Positions 16,965 to 24,854 of a stretch of 48,438 bases of DNA are shown piece by piece. Position 1 is the stretch's first letter. Every line of letters starts with the position of its first letter. Under the pieces are notes generated by a model, which was given only the letters and a program-made list of their open reading frames with translations, had not been told where the DNA came from and made no database searches. This DNA is from Pantanalinema sp. Lineage in GTDB: Bacteria > Cyanobacteriota > Sericytochromatia > S15B-MN24 > UBA4093. The position numbers and the translations under genes are program-made. Location of the stretch: assembly GCA_036704125.1 (NCBI GenBank), contig DATNQI010000064.1, positions 1 through 48,438 on the forward strand. The letters run 5' to 3'.

Positions 16965-17978
16965 CTAGTTGACCGTGACCGAGGCGGTGGCAATGAGGCT
17001 GCCGGCAGTGGCGCGGATCTCGTAGCTGCCCGTCGAGCCAGGGGTGAAGAGGCCGTCGAGCAAGGTGGACGGGGTCGCTTCACCAGGCAGCGAAAGGACC
17101 GGGCAGGTTTGCTGGAAGAACCACGTGACGACCGGGTTCGGGATCGGAACGCCGAGCTTGTCGGTTGCGCCGAGGAGGTAGTCTATCGGGGCGCCAGCCG
17201 ATGCGACGGCGGTTTCGGGACTCAGCGCGAGGGCCCGGATGACCCGGAAGCCCTGCGCGCTCGTCACCGTCAGTCCGTCCGCCGTCACGGTGATGGGGCC
17301 ATCCTCGGCCTGGGTCGGAACCACGGCGGTGAGCTGGGTTTCGTTGCCGGAGACGTAGGGGGCGAGGCTCCCGCCGAAGCGCACCTCCACCGGCTGGCCC
17401 CAGCCCTTGAAGCCGCTCCCCGTGATCACGACGGTGGAAAGGGGAGCCCCGCTGGATGGAATCGATGCGATCTCCGGCATGGTCTGGGGAACGAGTGCCA
17501 GATCCGCCGTCACCTCCTGGCTCGGCTCGACCGTGACGGTGACGTCACCCTGGGCGATCGGGACCGAGTCGAATCCCGGGACCTGCTCCTGGAAGGCCTT
17601 GACCACGACCCGACGATCGGCTCCTGCGGGCACGGTGAGGTTGGCCGTCGTTACCCACGTTCCGGCCTGGGGGCGCGTGATCACAGCCTCGGCCAGGCGA
17701 TGTTCGGCAACATCAAGCACCTGGACCGTGATGGCGTTGGTGCGGAGAGGAATGGCCAGCGTCCGGTAGTCACGACGCTCGGGCCAGAGAATGGACAGGC
17801 GCAGCGTCCCGGTGACCGTGGGCGGCACCTCGGGCCGCACGTTCGATTCAGTGTTGCCCACGCCCGCTTCTAGACGCTCGAGGGTGGCAACCGGCAGCGT
17901 CGCGCTGGCGCATGCGCTCAGCGCGACACTTGCGCTCAGCAGCAAAGCGGTTCGAATCAAGGACAACGCAACGCGCAA
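16965..17978 (-). CDS. TIG-domain lipoprotein (cassette A, type a)
   Basis: A 337-residue exported protein with signal peptide ending ASVALSAC (Cys23). Order: an N-terminal strand-rich domain (about 55-160: GTLRLSILWPERRDYRT, VVVKAFQEQVPG), an IPT/TIG domain (about 165-245: PSSGAPLSTVVITGSGFKGW), and a C-terminal Ig-like domain (about 250-337, ending GSLIATASVTVN). The paralogue at 20408-21367 matches across its length (TVTLVPTLGPVIYDMTP, GTIVATASVKTP). The start is TTG at 17978, 8 nt after an AGGAG that overlaps the stop of the upstream Thr-Pro gene. It is second in cassette A, whereas its counterpart is third in cassette B. Function unknown. Confidence 0.78.
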   Translation of the reverse strand: MRVALSLIRTALLLSASVALSACASATLPVATLERLEAGVGNTESNVRPEVPPTVTGTLRLSILWPERRDYRTLAIPLRTNAITVQVLDVAEHRLAEAVITRPQAGTWVTTANLTVPAGADRRVVVKAFQEQVPGFDSVPIAQGDVTVTVEPSQEVTADLALVPQTMPEIASIPSSGAPLSTVVITGSGFKGWGQPVEVRFGGSLAPYVSGNETQLTAVVPTQAEDGPITVTADGLTVTSAQGFRVIRALALSPETAVASAGAPIDYLLGATDKLGVPIPNPVVTWFFQQTCPVLSLPGEATPSTLLDGLFTPGSTGSYEIRATAGSLIATASVTVN

Positions 17979-17989
17979 GGCTCTGGCTC

Positions 17990-18547
17990 CTATCGGACGA
18001 TCACGTTGATGCGCCCCGCGGTCGTGACGGTGATGAGGGCCGAGGCCGCGACGCTTGCCCCGAGAGCGGTCGCGGTGATGGACACGGGGCCTGCAGTAGC
18101 GGTCGAAGGGGCATGCACCGTGCCATCCGTCGCAACGAGTGCGCGAGCCGGATCGGAGGTCGACCAGACGACCCGATCATGGGTACTGCCGTCCGACATG
18201 GTGACCGTCGCAACCAGTCGGATGGCGGTCACGAAACCCGGCGCGGCGGGCCCCGACGGCGGCAAGGCATTGATCGTGGCTGATGTGGGCGATACCACCA
18301 CCCGCTGGGCGGTGGGGGTCGGCGTAGGTGTGGGGGTCGGCGTAGGTGTGGGCGTAGGTGTCGGGGTGGGTGTGGGCGTGGGTGTCGGGGTGGGCGTGGG
18401 CGTGGGTGTCGGGGTGGGTGTCGGGGTGGGGGTGGGAGTCACCGCCAGCGGCTCGATCACTCCGAGGTCCTCCGTCCCGGCACAAGCCCCGATCAGGCTA
18501 GCAACGGCCAAGATCGCATAGAGTAATCGAAGCCACGAACCCGGCAT
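17990..18547 (-). CDS. Thr-Pro-repeat / Ig-like (Big_2-type) lipoprotein (cassette A, lead gene)
   Basis: A 185-residue exported protein: signal peptide with lipobox-like IGAC (Cys22), a short segment (AGTEDLGVIEPLAV), then about 22 uninterrupted Thr-Pro pairs forming a rigid stalk. A C-terminal bacterial Ig-like domain follows (about 90-185: [52 protein letters not shown]). I choose the ATG at 18547 and not the upstream TTG. It aligns with the paralogue's ATG at 24698, and both follow GAAGGTGTCGT. The architecture suggests a surface-anchored domain held away from the membrane. It leads cassette A under the element at 18602-18626. Confidence 0.8.
   Translation of the reverse strand: MPGSWLRLLYAILAVASLIGACAGTEDLGVIEPLAVTPTPTPTPTPTPTPTPTPTPTPTPTPTPTPTPTPTPTPTPTPTAQRVVVSPTSATINALPPSGPAAPGFVTAIRLVATVTMSDGSTHDRVVWSTSDPARALVATDGTVHAPSTATAGPVSITATALGASVAASALITVTTAGRINVIVR
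18312..18440. repeat. Hexanucleotide repeat coding (Thr-Pro)n
   Basis: About 22 copies of a GGNGTN-type hexamer (plus-strand view), partly in a 12-nt higher-order pattern, encode the Thr-Pro stalk. Copy-number change would alter stalk length without shifting frame. Third positions vary, so the array is not perfectly homogeneous. Confidence 0.85.
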
Positions 18548-18601
18548 ACTGACGACACCTTCCAATGATAGTCACCATGCGGTTTTACCCCGATCCCAGT
18601 C

Positions 18602-18626
18602 AGGGCAACGTAGGCAATCGACTTAC
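18602..18626 (-). promoter_or_regulatory. Upstream element shared by both lipoprotein cassettes (copy A)
   Basis: The reverse strand reads GTAAGTCGATTGCCTACGTT and continues GCCCT, ending 55 nt before the lead ATG. The same sequence with four changes lies at 24754-24777 in front of cassette B at the same distance. Sequence between this element and the GAAGGTGTCGT near the start is not conserved, which argues for a functional promoter or operator. Confidence 0.6.
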
Positions 18627-18646
18627 ATTCAGGAAGAAGTCGTGAA

Positions 18647-19363
18647 ATGCCGGGGCCCTCTATCCCCTTGACCAGACCTGATAGACTAGGGAATGTGATC
18701 CTCAAAGACGCTCCACCAGACGAATTGCAGGCGATATACAGCCGCCTATTGGCCCACTTTGGCCCTCGCGGCTGGTGGCCCGCCGACACGGCGACCGAGA
18801 TGATGGTCGGAGCCCAACTGACCCAGTCGGTCGCATGGCGCAACGTCGAGACGTGCCTCCGGCGCCTGAAAGAGGCGGATCTGCTGGACTGGCGGTCGCT
18901 GCACGCGGCCCCCGAGCCGCTGATCGAGGAGCTGATCCGGCCCTCTCGCTACTTCAGAGCCAAGACGCGCAAGCTCAAGTCGCTTGCCGCCCACATCGTG
19001 GAGCGCCACGGGGGCGACCTGTCGCATCTGTTCGCCACGCCGCTTCTCGAGCTCAGGCGCGAGCTGCTCGGGGTCCACGGCCTGGGCCCCGAGACCGTCG
19101 ATTGCATTCTCGTATACGCGGCCGAGTTGCCCAGCTTCGTGGTGGACGCCTACACCCGCCGCATCTTCAGCCGGCTGGGCTACTTCGACGAACGCATCGG
19201 CTACGAGGCCATGCGGCGCTTCTTCAGCGATCGCCTCCCTCCAGACGTGCCCCTCTTCAACGAGTACCACGCCCTGATCGATGCGCTTGGGCACCACCAC
19301 TGTCACCCGAAGGCGCCGAAGTGCGACCTCTGTCCCCTGAAGGACATTTGCCGGGGCGAATGA
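18647..19363 (+). CDS. MagIII-like / endonuclease III-related DNA glycosylase with [4Fe-4S] motif
   Basis: A 238-residue HhH-GPD protein of the 'endonuclease III-related' group that includes MagIII 3-methyladenine glycosylase. The start of the core is HFGPRGWWPADTATEMMVGA followed by LTQSVAWRNV. The helix-hairpin-helix is LLGVHGLGPETVDCILVYA, and the catalytic Asp is in FVVDAYTRRI. The Nth bifunctional lysine is absent (GPETVD), suggesting a monofunctional base glycosylase. The C-terminal cluster is C-x6-C-x2-C-x5-C (CHPKAPKCDLCPLKDIC). The ATG has AGGA about 12 nt upstream; a GTG at 18695 better matches the family N-terminus. It lies between the two lipoprotein cassettes, divergent from A and convergent with B. 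Confidence 0.88.
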   Translation: MPGPSIPLTRPDRLGNVILKDAPPDELQAIYSRLLAHFGPRGWWPADTATEMMVGAQLTQSVAWRNVETCLRRLKEADLLDWRSLHAAPEPLIEELIRPSRYFRAKTRKLKSLAAHIVERHGGDLSHLFATPLLELRRELLGVHGLGPETVDCILVYAAELPSFVVDAYTRRIFSRLGYFDERIGYEAMRRFFSDRLPPDVPLFNEYHALIDALGHHHCHPKAPKCDLCPLKDICRGE

Positions 19364-19406
19364 GCGCTCAGACGTCGTTCCTGGCCGGTACCGTCGCCAG
19401 CAGCGC

Positions 19407-20411
19407 TCACCTCGCGCTGAAGGAACCCCCGATGTCGGACGAGGAGGTGGCGGTGACAGTGAAGGCCACGGATCCGGTGACGCCCGTCCTCGCCCGCACG
19501 ATCACGGGCCCCGTGGCGGCTCCTGCGGGCACGCGCACCGTTAGCCGGGTCGGCGTCGCGGCCAGCACGGGGGCCACGACGCCGCCGAATGAGACCGTCT
19601 GGTCGGAGGCGACAGGCTCGAAGTTCGTGCCATACAGGATCACGACGGTGCCGACGGCGTTCGCCGCCGGAACGATCGTGAGAAGGGTGGGCGGCGGTCC
19701 CAAAGGCACGCTCTCGGCCATCCCGTAACCGTCCGGTCGCTTCGCCAGCCCCGCCACCGGGTCAACGTCGTTGGCCAGAAGACGGTCCATGAGCCCGTAG
19801 ACCTGGTGGAAGGCCAGGTTCGTGATGCCCGTCCCCGAGGGTTCGAACGTGTCGGGGGTCGGTGGACTCAAGGACGAGTCGAGGGTTCCCGGAGTGACCG
19901 TGCTGAGCAACCCCTCTGGCGGGATCGACGCGCTCCCCTCCAAACTGGCGATCACGGAGAGGGCGGTCGTGGACAGGTTCAGCCAGATGCCCACCCCGGG
20001 CAATCGGTTGGTGAGGGTGACCCAGCCACCAGGCTGGTACCGGGCCATCGTTCGGAGGCGGACGGCGTCGTGGCCCGCGAGGTTGCTGGACAGCCCCTTG
20101 GAGGCCTCCAGGTAGTACACCTTGCCGCCGGGACGAAACCTGCTGCCGAAGGTGAGGACGAACTTTCCACTGGTATCCGTGAGCGTGGTGGCCACGGTCA
20201 CGTTGCTGTCGGTATCGATCAGCGAAACCGTGGCAGCCAGGGCAACCTCCTCGATGTCGGCCTGGACCTTACGCCCCCCGAAATCGACCCTCCCCGCGAG
20301 CTCGGGAACGAGCGGGGGCGTGACGCCTGCCGGGGCGCAGCCCGTCACGACGAGGGCCAAAGCGATCGCCTTCCAAATATGCCATTGAATGGCGTGTCTC
20401 AGCTGTTTCAT
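19407..20411 (-). CDS. IPT/TIG-domain lipoprotein (cassette B, type c)
   Basis: A 334-residue paralogue of the protein at 13079-14056. The signal peptide ends ALALVVTGC (Cys25). Shared features are VPELAGRVDFG, the domain with VYYLEASKGLSSNLAG, the stretch DTFEPSGTGITNLAFHQVYG (DTFQHAGTGITNAQFHKVYE in copy A), a C-terminal TIG domain with VRVPAGAATGPVIV, and the tail SSSDIGGSFSAR. A proline-rich join before the TIG domain (GPPPTLLTIVPA) is clearer than in copy A. Its ATG overlaps the TGA of the 319-residue gene (ATGA), indicating translational coupling. It is the last gene of cassette B and ends 43 nt from the convergent glycosylase gene. Confidence 0.82.
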   Translation of the reverse strand: MKQLRHAIQWHIWKAIALALVVTGCAPAGVTPPLVPELAGRVDFGGRKVQADIEEVALAATVSLIDTDSNVTVATTLTDTSGKFVLTFGSRFRPGGKVYYLEASKGLSSNLAGHDAVRLRTMARYQPGGWVTLTNRLPGVGIWLNLSTTALSVIASLEGSASIPPEGLLSTVTPGTLDSSLSPPTPDTFEPSGTGITNLAFHQVYGLMDRLLANDVDPVAGLAKRPDGYGMAESVPLGPPPTLLTIVPAANAVGTVVILYGTNFEPVASDQTVSFGGVVAPVLAATPTRLTVRVPAGAATGPVIVRARTGVTGSVAFTVTATSSSDIGGSFSAR

Positions 20412-21367
20412 GGCGTTTTCACCGATGCGGTCGCGACGATCGTCCCCGAGTAGACGCGCACGACGAAGGTTCCCGTGGCCAGCGGCGTGAAGGCGCCCTG
20501 GGCCAGCGAACTCTCGGGGGCCGGGCGATCGACCAACCAGCCGAGCTCCGGCTCGCGGATGAGCTGACCACTGGCCGTACGGGCCTCGGCCACGAGGTTC
20601 ACCACGGAGCCCGTCGCCACCTGGTCAAAGGCATCCTGGGCCAGGGTGATCGAACGGATGACCTGGAACGGCCGGCTCTCCTTCACCCCGTCCACGTCGA
20701 CCTCCACGGGCCCGTCCTGGGCATCGGGCGGGACTTCGAACTCCAGGAGATCGCCGCGCAGGGTCACGAACGGGTCGATACTTCGGCCGGCCATCCGGAC
20801 CAAGAGCGGGCCGGTCTGGAAGTTGCCCCCCACGATCCTAACCAGGCTGCCCGGCCCGCCGTTGGGCGTCATGTCGTAGATCACTGGGCCGAGCGTCGGG
20901 ACCAGCGTCACCGTGACCGCGGCGGACGTGCTCGGCCAAATGGTGATGCCCGTGCTGCTTCCCTCGGCCACCGGCGCAACGCCAGGGGCAGGCACCAGCT
21001 CTCGGAAGGCCTGGACGAGCACGCTGCGTCCGGTGCCCGAGGAAAGGGCGAAGCTGGCGGTCGCGATCGTGCTCTCATCCCCCGGGCGAATGAACTCGGC
21101 GCGCGCCATCAGCTCACCGGCGACATCTCGGACCTGGATCCGGATCATGTTGGCGCTGGTCGGGATCAGCTGCGCTCGGAACTCGCCACGCGCAGGCCAG
21201 CGCACGGCGACGTTTAGCCTGCCGCTTGGTGCGGCGGCTTCGAGGTGCGTGGCGCCAAGCGTGTTCGGGACCACGGCAGGCGCCACCCCCCGGACCAAGG
21301 CTCCGGGGGGGACGCAAGCCGCAGCGCAGGCGGCCGCGAGGGGGATGACGAGGGCGAGGCGTCGCAT
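20408..21367 (-). CDS. TIG-domain lipoprotein (cassette B, type a)
   Basis: A 319-residue paralogue of the protein at 16965-17978. The signal peptide is short (MRRLALVIPLAAACAAAC, Cys18). The N-terminal strand-rich domain (RLNVAVRWPARGEFRA, VLVQAFRELVPA) precedes a TIG domain (YDMTPNGGPGSLVRIVGGNF) and a C-terminal Ig-like domain (ITLAQDAFDQVATGSVVNL, ending SGTIVATASVKTP). The ATG begins 4 nt after the stop of the 912-residue gene, with only a weak Shine-Dalgarno, so translation may be coupled. In cassette A the equivalent gene comes before the large TIG gene; here it comes after, so order has been rearranged since duplication. Confidence 0.78.
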   Translation of the reverse strand: MRRLALVIPLAAACAAACVPPGALVRGVAPAVVPNTLGATHLEAAAPSGRLNVAVRWPARGEFRAQLIPTSANMIRIQVRDVAGELMARAEFIRPGDESTIATASFALSSGTGRSVLVQAFRELVPAPGVAPVAEGSSTGITIWPSTSAAVTVTLVPTLGPVIYDMTPNGGPGSLVRIVGGNFQTGPLLVRMAGRSIDPFVTLRGDLLEFEVPPDAQDGPVEVDVDGVKESRPFQVIRSITLAQDAFDQVATGSVVNLVAEARTASGQLIREPELGWLVDRPAPESSLAQGAFTPLATGTFVVRVYSGTIVATASVKTP

Positions 21368-21371
21368 AGGC

Positions 21372-24110
21372 TCAGTAGGCGTAGTTGAGCGCGAGGCTGT
21401 TCAGGACTGCATTCCCCGACACCGTCGCCTTCCAGCGGAGGAAGCGCCGTGCCGGCAGGCTCGCGAACGTTGCGTTCCACGGGCTCCAGGACACGCCGTC
21501 GGAACTGCTGGAGTACTCGAAGCCGAGCGACCCGCCATTGAGCGTCTGGTTGGGGCTGACGCTCATGTAGGTGGGCGCCATGGTGCCGGTGTCGTAGGCC
21601 TTGGACTGGACCGTGCCCATGGCGATCTGGTAGAGGGAGAGCGCAGTCGAACTATATCGCGGCGTGCTCGCGCCAGCCGCCGAGGACTCGAGCCCGCTGT
21701 TGGGATAGATCACGCCCCCGAGCTTGTCGTACGAGAGCCGGACCCTACCGTAGCCGCCGGCCGAATAGGACGATGACCAGGTGGAGTTGTATCCGGTCCC
21801 GCCGTTCACGAGCACCGAGCTGGCCGCCAGGGACATGGTCGAGGCGTTCAGGAAAATCGACCCCCCGCTACCGCCGCCGCCGTAGCTCCCGACGTAATTG
21901 CCACCGTTTGCCGAGATAACACCGTTGTTGGTCAGGGTCGAGGCGTTGATGAAAACGACCCCGCCCCCGTTTCCGCCTCTACTGACACTGTTGTGCTCGG
22001 CGCCGCCGCCCGCCCCCGGGAAGATGCGGCTGAGATCGGGGGTGCCTCCCGCCGAACCGCCGGTCGCATAGCCGCCGGATCCGGCGGTGCCTCCACCCGC
22101 GGTGCCGTAGCCGCCGCCGCCGCCGTTGTTGTTGCCGCCGCCGCCGCCGTTGCTCCCGATGCCGTTGCCGCCAGGCACGCGCGAGCCGTCATTGGTGACG
22201 CTGCCGCCCTCGGCGTAGCCCCCACCGCCTCGGCCGTTGTTGATGCCCACGCCGCCTCCGTTCGTGGCCGACCCCATGTTCGCGTTGGGGAAGCCCGAGG
22301 TCGAGGCGTAAACGCCGCCCGTCCCCCCGAGGGCATCGGCGCTGATGCGCCCGCCCGCGTTCACGGTCAGGGTGTCCGATCGAAAGACGATGAAGCCCCC
22401 AGCCAGCCCCAGCGTATCGACCCCCTGGGTCGTCAGGGTCCCGGTCACCGTGACCGCGCCGTAGTGGGGCACCTTCTGGCACAGGGACTGCCCCTGGTTG
22501 TAGGTGTGGGCCAGGGCGTTGGTCATCGTCAGCACGCTGCCGTTGACCGACTTGATGGTGTTGAACTCCCAGTAGCCTGCCCCCGTGCCATAGAGCTGGA
22601 CCAGGAAGATCTCCTGGCCGGGCTGGAAGCCCAGGCTGTTGCCCACGATGACGTTCTGGCTGCCAACGTTGCCGTCCGAAGCCAGGATGCTCCGGGGCGG
22701 CGCGAAGGTCGTGGTGCCCGCCGGCACGTTGAGGTTGCCGTCGTAGAGGATGCGGGGACCGCCGGTCCAGACGACGTTGAGGCTGTTGTCCGAGTCCCAC
22801 AGGTTGTTGTCCAGGAAGTTCTCGGTGACGTCCGTCGAGGCCGTGAAGTTCCCGTAGGGCTGGCTCAGAAGGCCCTGGCGGGTCCCCAGCAGGACCGGGC
22901 CGGAGACGCGGCCGGCGAGCGTGGGCCCCGGCACCTTGGCCACGGCCTCGGTGTTGGTCCACGACGAGAGGAAAGGCGCGTTGATCTGGTTGAAGCGCAC
23001 CAGGCTGCCGACGCCGAAGGCGTCGAAGTCGGTGCCCGTGACGGTGACCCCGTTGGTGTTGAAATCGCCCGAGTTCGGAGAGAGGGCGGTGATCACGGGA
23101 GACGCGCCCGTGCCGCCGCCCGATCCCCCGGAAGCGCCCCCGGCGCCCGCGACCACGAACGACAGGGCCTCGGGGTTCGTTCCCTGGGAGGTCGTCACCT
23201 TCAGGACACCGGTACCGGGGGCGGTCGCCGGCACGTACACGCCGAGCGACGTCGGAGAGGCGAAGAAGACCGAGGCCGTCGCCGTGCCGAACAGCACCGT
23301 GTTGTCGCCCGCGATGGGGGAGAAGCCCCGCCCCTTCAGGACCATGGCCCCGTTGACCGCGACGGTCGGCGGCTGAAGGGCCGTGAGGCTGGGCTTGATC
23401 GACGGGACGCTGCCCACCGGATCCAGGTCGTTGGTGAGGCAGCTTGCGATCGAGGCCGCGAGGGCCGCCACCTCGGGGTCGGGGTGCCCCGTCATAACGG
23501 GGCTGGCGTTGAGCGAGGTACCGCTCACCTTGTCGATGGTGGCGCCGGGACTGACGTTCACGGGATCGAGGCTGCTCTCGATGGCCACCGCCGTGGTCAG
23601 GGCGTTGATGAGGATCGAAGCGCCCGAGATACTCGTCCAGGCGCTTCCCGTCCACTTGAGGATCGTCCGGAAGCGCGCCACGGTGTTGCCGGCCGCATGG
23701 TTGTTGAGGCCGCGGCTCGCCTCGAGCAAAAAGTAGGTGTTGGATTCAGGGGTGAAACCGCCGAGCGGCAGCACGAACGAGCCGTCGGTGTTGGTCTTTC
23801 CCGTGACGACCGTGAGGTTGTCCGCAAGGCCTATCAAGGTCAGCGTGGCGTTGCTCGAGGCGTAGTCGGGGGCCGCCTGCGCCTTGATGGCCGGGAACCG
23901 GACCGCACCACGGATGGCCGTGGCCTCCGTCTTGCTCGTCGCCGTGACCGCCTCCACGACCGAGGACGCCGGCCCCGCGAGGGGCGTGGGGGCCAGCTGG
24001 CAAGCCGACAGGGCCAAGGCGAGCGCTGCGACGGCCCAGCGCCGGGCTTGCAGGCGGGCACGCGTCAGCAGAGCGGTTCCTGGGATGTAGGTCGACGATG
24101 TGGTTCGCAT
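21372..24110 (-). CDS. Large TIG / glycine-rich lipoprotein (cassette B, type b)
   Basis: A 912-residue paralogue of the protein at 14067-16952. The lipobox is ALSAC (Cys37). The shared N-terminal domain has NATLTLIGLADNLTVVTG and YFLLEASRGLNNHAAG. Two TIG domains follow, matching the first and third of copy A, so the second is missing. The centre (about 460-790) differs from copy A: strand-turn repeats with long Gly/Asn runs (TLTVNAGGRISADALGG, GVISANGGNYVGSYGGGGSG) recall beta-helical adhesins. The last 80 residues again match (RRFLRWKATVSG, LNYAY). The ATG sits 4 nt after the preceding stop, with GGAG spanning that stop. A surface role is inferred; binding partner unknown. Confidence 0.82.
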   Translation of the reverse strand: MRTTSSTYIPGTALLTRARLQARRWAVAALALALSACQLAPTPLAGPASSVVEAVTATSKTEATAIRGAVRFPAIKAQAAPDYASSNATLTLIGLADNLTVVTGKTNTDGSFVLPLGGFTPESNTYFLLEASRGLNNHAAGNTVARFRTILKWTGSAWTSISGASILINALTTAVAIESSLDPVNVSPGATIDKVSGTSLNASPVMTGHPDPEVAALAASIASCLTNDLDPVGSVPSIKPSLTALQPPTVAVNGAMVLKGRGFSPIAGDNTVLFGTATASVFFASPTSLGVYVPATAPGTGVLKVTTSQGTNPEALSFVVAGAGGASGGSGGGTGASPVITALSPNSGDFNTNGVTVTGTDFDAFGVGSLVRFNQINAPFLSSWTNTEAVAKVPGPTLAGRVSGPVLLGTRQGLLSQPYGNFTASTDVTENFLDNNLWDSDNSLNVVWTGGPRILYDGNLNVPAGTTTFAPPRSILASDGNVGSQNVIVGNSLGFQPGQEIFLVQLYGTGAGYWEFNTIKSVNGSVLTMTNALAHTYNQGQSLCQKVPHYGAVTVTGTLTTQGVDTLGLAGGFIVFRSDTLTVNAGGRISADALGGTGGVYASTSGFPNANMGSATNGGGVGINNGRGGGGYAEGGSVTNDGSRVPGGNGIGSNGGGGGNNNGGGGGYGTAGGGTAGSGGYATGGSAGGTPDLSRIFPGAGGGAEHNSVSRGGNGGGVVFINASTLTNNGVISANGGNYVGSYGGGGSGGSIFLNASTMSLAASSVLVNGGTGYNSTWSSSYSAGGYGRVRLSYDKLGGVIYPNSGLESSAAGASTPRYSSTALSLYQIAMGTVQSKAYDTGTMAPTYMSVSPNQTLNGGSLGFEYSSSSDGVSWSPWNATFASLPARRFLRWKATVSGNAVLNSLALNYAY

Positions 24111-24113
24111 GCG

Positions 24114-24698
24114 TTACTCCACGATGATGAAGAGGTCGCCATCGGTCGTGACGGTGATGAGGGCGGAGGCCGTGAGGCTGGTCCCCTGCGCCGTGGCGGT
24201 GACGGTCGCGGTTCCCGCGGTGGCCGTCGAGGGAGCCTGAACCGTGCCGTCCGGCGCGACCCGAACGCGCGCCGGATCGGAACTCGACCAGGTGACCCGG
24301 CCATGGGTACTGCCGTCCGACATGGTGACGGTCGCGAACAGCTGAACGGTGGTCACGTAGCCCGGAGCGCCAGGCCCCGAGGGCGGCAAGGCGTTGATCG
24401 TGGCCGAAGTGGGCGAGACCGCCACCTGCTTAGCGATTGGAGTCGGTGTCGGGGTCGGTGTGGGCTTCGGGGTTGGGGTCGGCGTGGGCGTCGGGGTTGG
24501 AGTCGGGGTTGGAGTCGGGGTGGGATGGGGCGTCGGTGAGGGAGTCGGCGACGGGGTGGGGGCTGGAGTGGAAGGCGACGGAGACGGGGACGTGACTGCC
24601 TGCGGCTCGATCAAGCCCACGTCGTCAGTTACGGCACAAGCCATGATCAGGGTTGCCGCCGCCAGAACTTGGGGTAGGCGAAGCCACGAAACCGACAT
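24114..24698 (-). CDS. Thr-Pro-repeat / Ig-like lipoprotein (cassette B, lead gene)
   Basis: A 194-residue paralogue of the lead gene of cassette A. The signal peptide ends TLIMAC (Cys21). A Ser/Pro/Thr-rich stalk of about 55 residues is more degenerate than in copy A (it includes HP and KP pairs). The C-terminal Ig-like domain is nearly identical in its core ([40 protein letters not shown]). The ATG at 24698 aligns with that at 18547, and both have GAAGGTGTCGT upstream. It leads cassette B; the next gene starts 3 nt after its stop. Confidence 0.82.
   Translation of the reverse strand: MSVSWLRLPQVLAAATLIMACAVTDDVGLIEPQAVTSPSPSPSTPAPTPSPTPSPTPHPTPTPTPTPTPTPTPTPTPKPTPTPTPTPIAKQVAVSPTSATINALPPSGPGAPGYVTTVQLFATVTMSDGSTHGRVTWSSSDPARVRVAPDGTVQAPSTATAGTATVTATAQGTSLTASALITVTTDGDLFIIVE
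24438..24583. repeat. Degenerate hexanucleotide repeat coding Thr/Ser-Pro stalk
   Basis: A GGNGTN-type hexamer array homologous to 18312-18440 but more diverged, with occasional codon changes (His, Lys, Ser for Thr). It is the stalk region of the cassette B lead gene. Confidence 0.75.
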
Positions 24699-24753
24699 CT
24701 ACACGACACCTTCGAATGCTGTCACATGGGAGCCCATACCCTGCAGACGACCG

Positions 24754-24777
24754 AGGGAACGTGGGCACTCGACTTAC
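24754..24777 (-). promoter_or_regulatory. Upstream element shared by both lipoprotein cassettes (copy B)
   Basis: The reverse strand reads GTAAGTCGAGTGCCCACGTT and continues CCCT, 56 nt before the lead ATG, matching copy A at 18602-18626. It lacks an obvious sigma70 -35/-10 pair, so it may be an activator site or an alternative-sigma promoter. Confidence 0.6.
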
Positions 24778-24809
24778 CAATCTCCCCTACCAAGCCCAAA
24801 GTCAGGCAC

Positions 24810-24827
24810 CCGCCCCCTAGGGGGCGG
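24810..24827. terminator. Short GC hairpin, possible terminator
   Basis: CCGCCCC (24810-24816) pairs with GGGGCGG (24821-24827) around CTAG, 28 nt after the stop of the PfpI-type gene. There is no T tract. It may insulate cassette B from that gene. Confidence 0.4.
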
Positions 24828-24854
24828 ATGCCGGCACGGATTCGATCCCCGGTG

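Noticed and set aside
18301-18440. CRISPR-like or satellite array
   Set aside because: The repeat is a 6-nt coding array for Thr-Pro in frame with a lipoprotein gene; there are no spacers.
13079-24698. Composite transposon with the cassettes as flanking repeats
   Set aside because: The copies are diverged at protein level, in direct orientation and of different gene order, with no transposase or terminal repeats.
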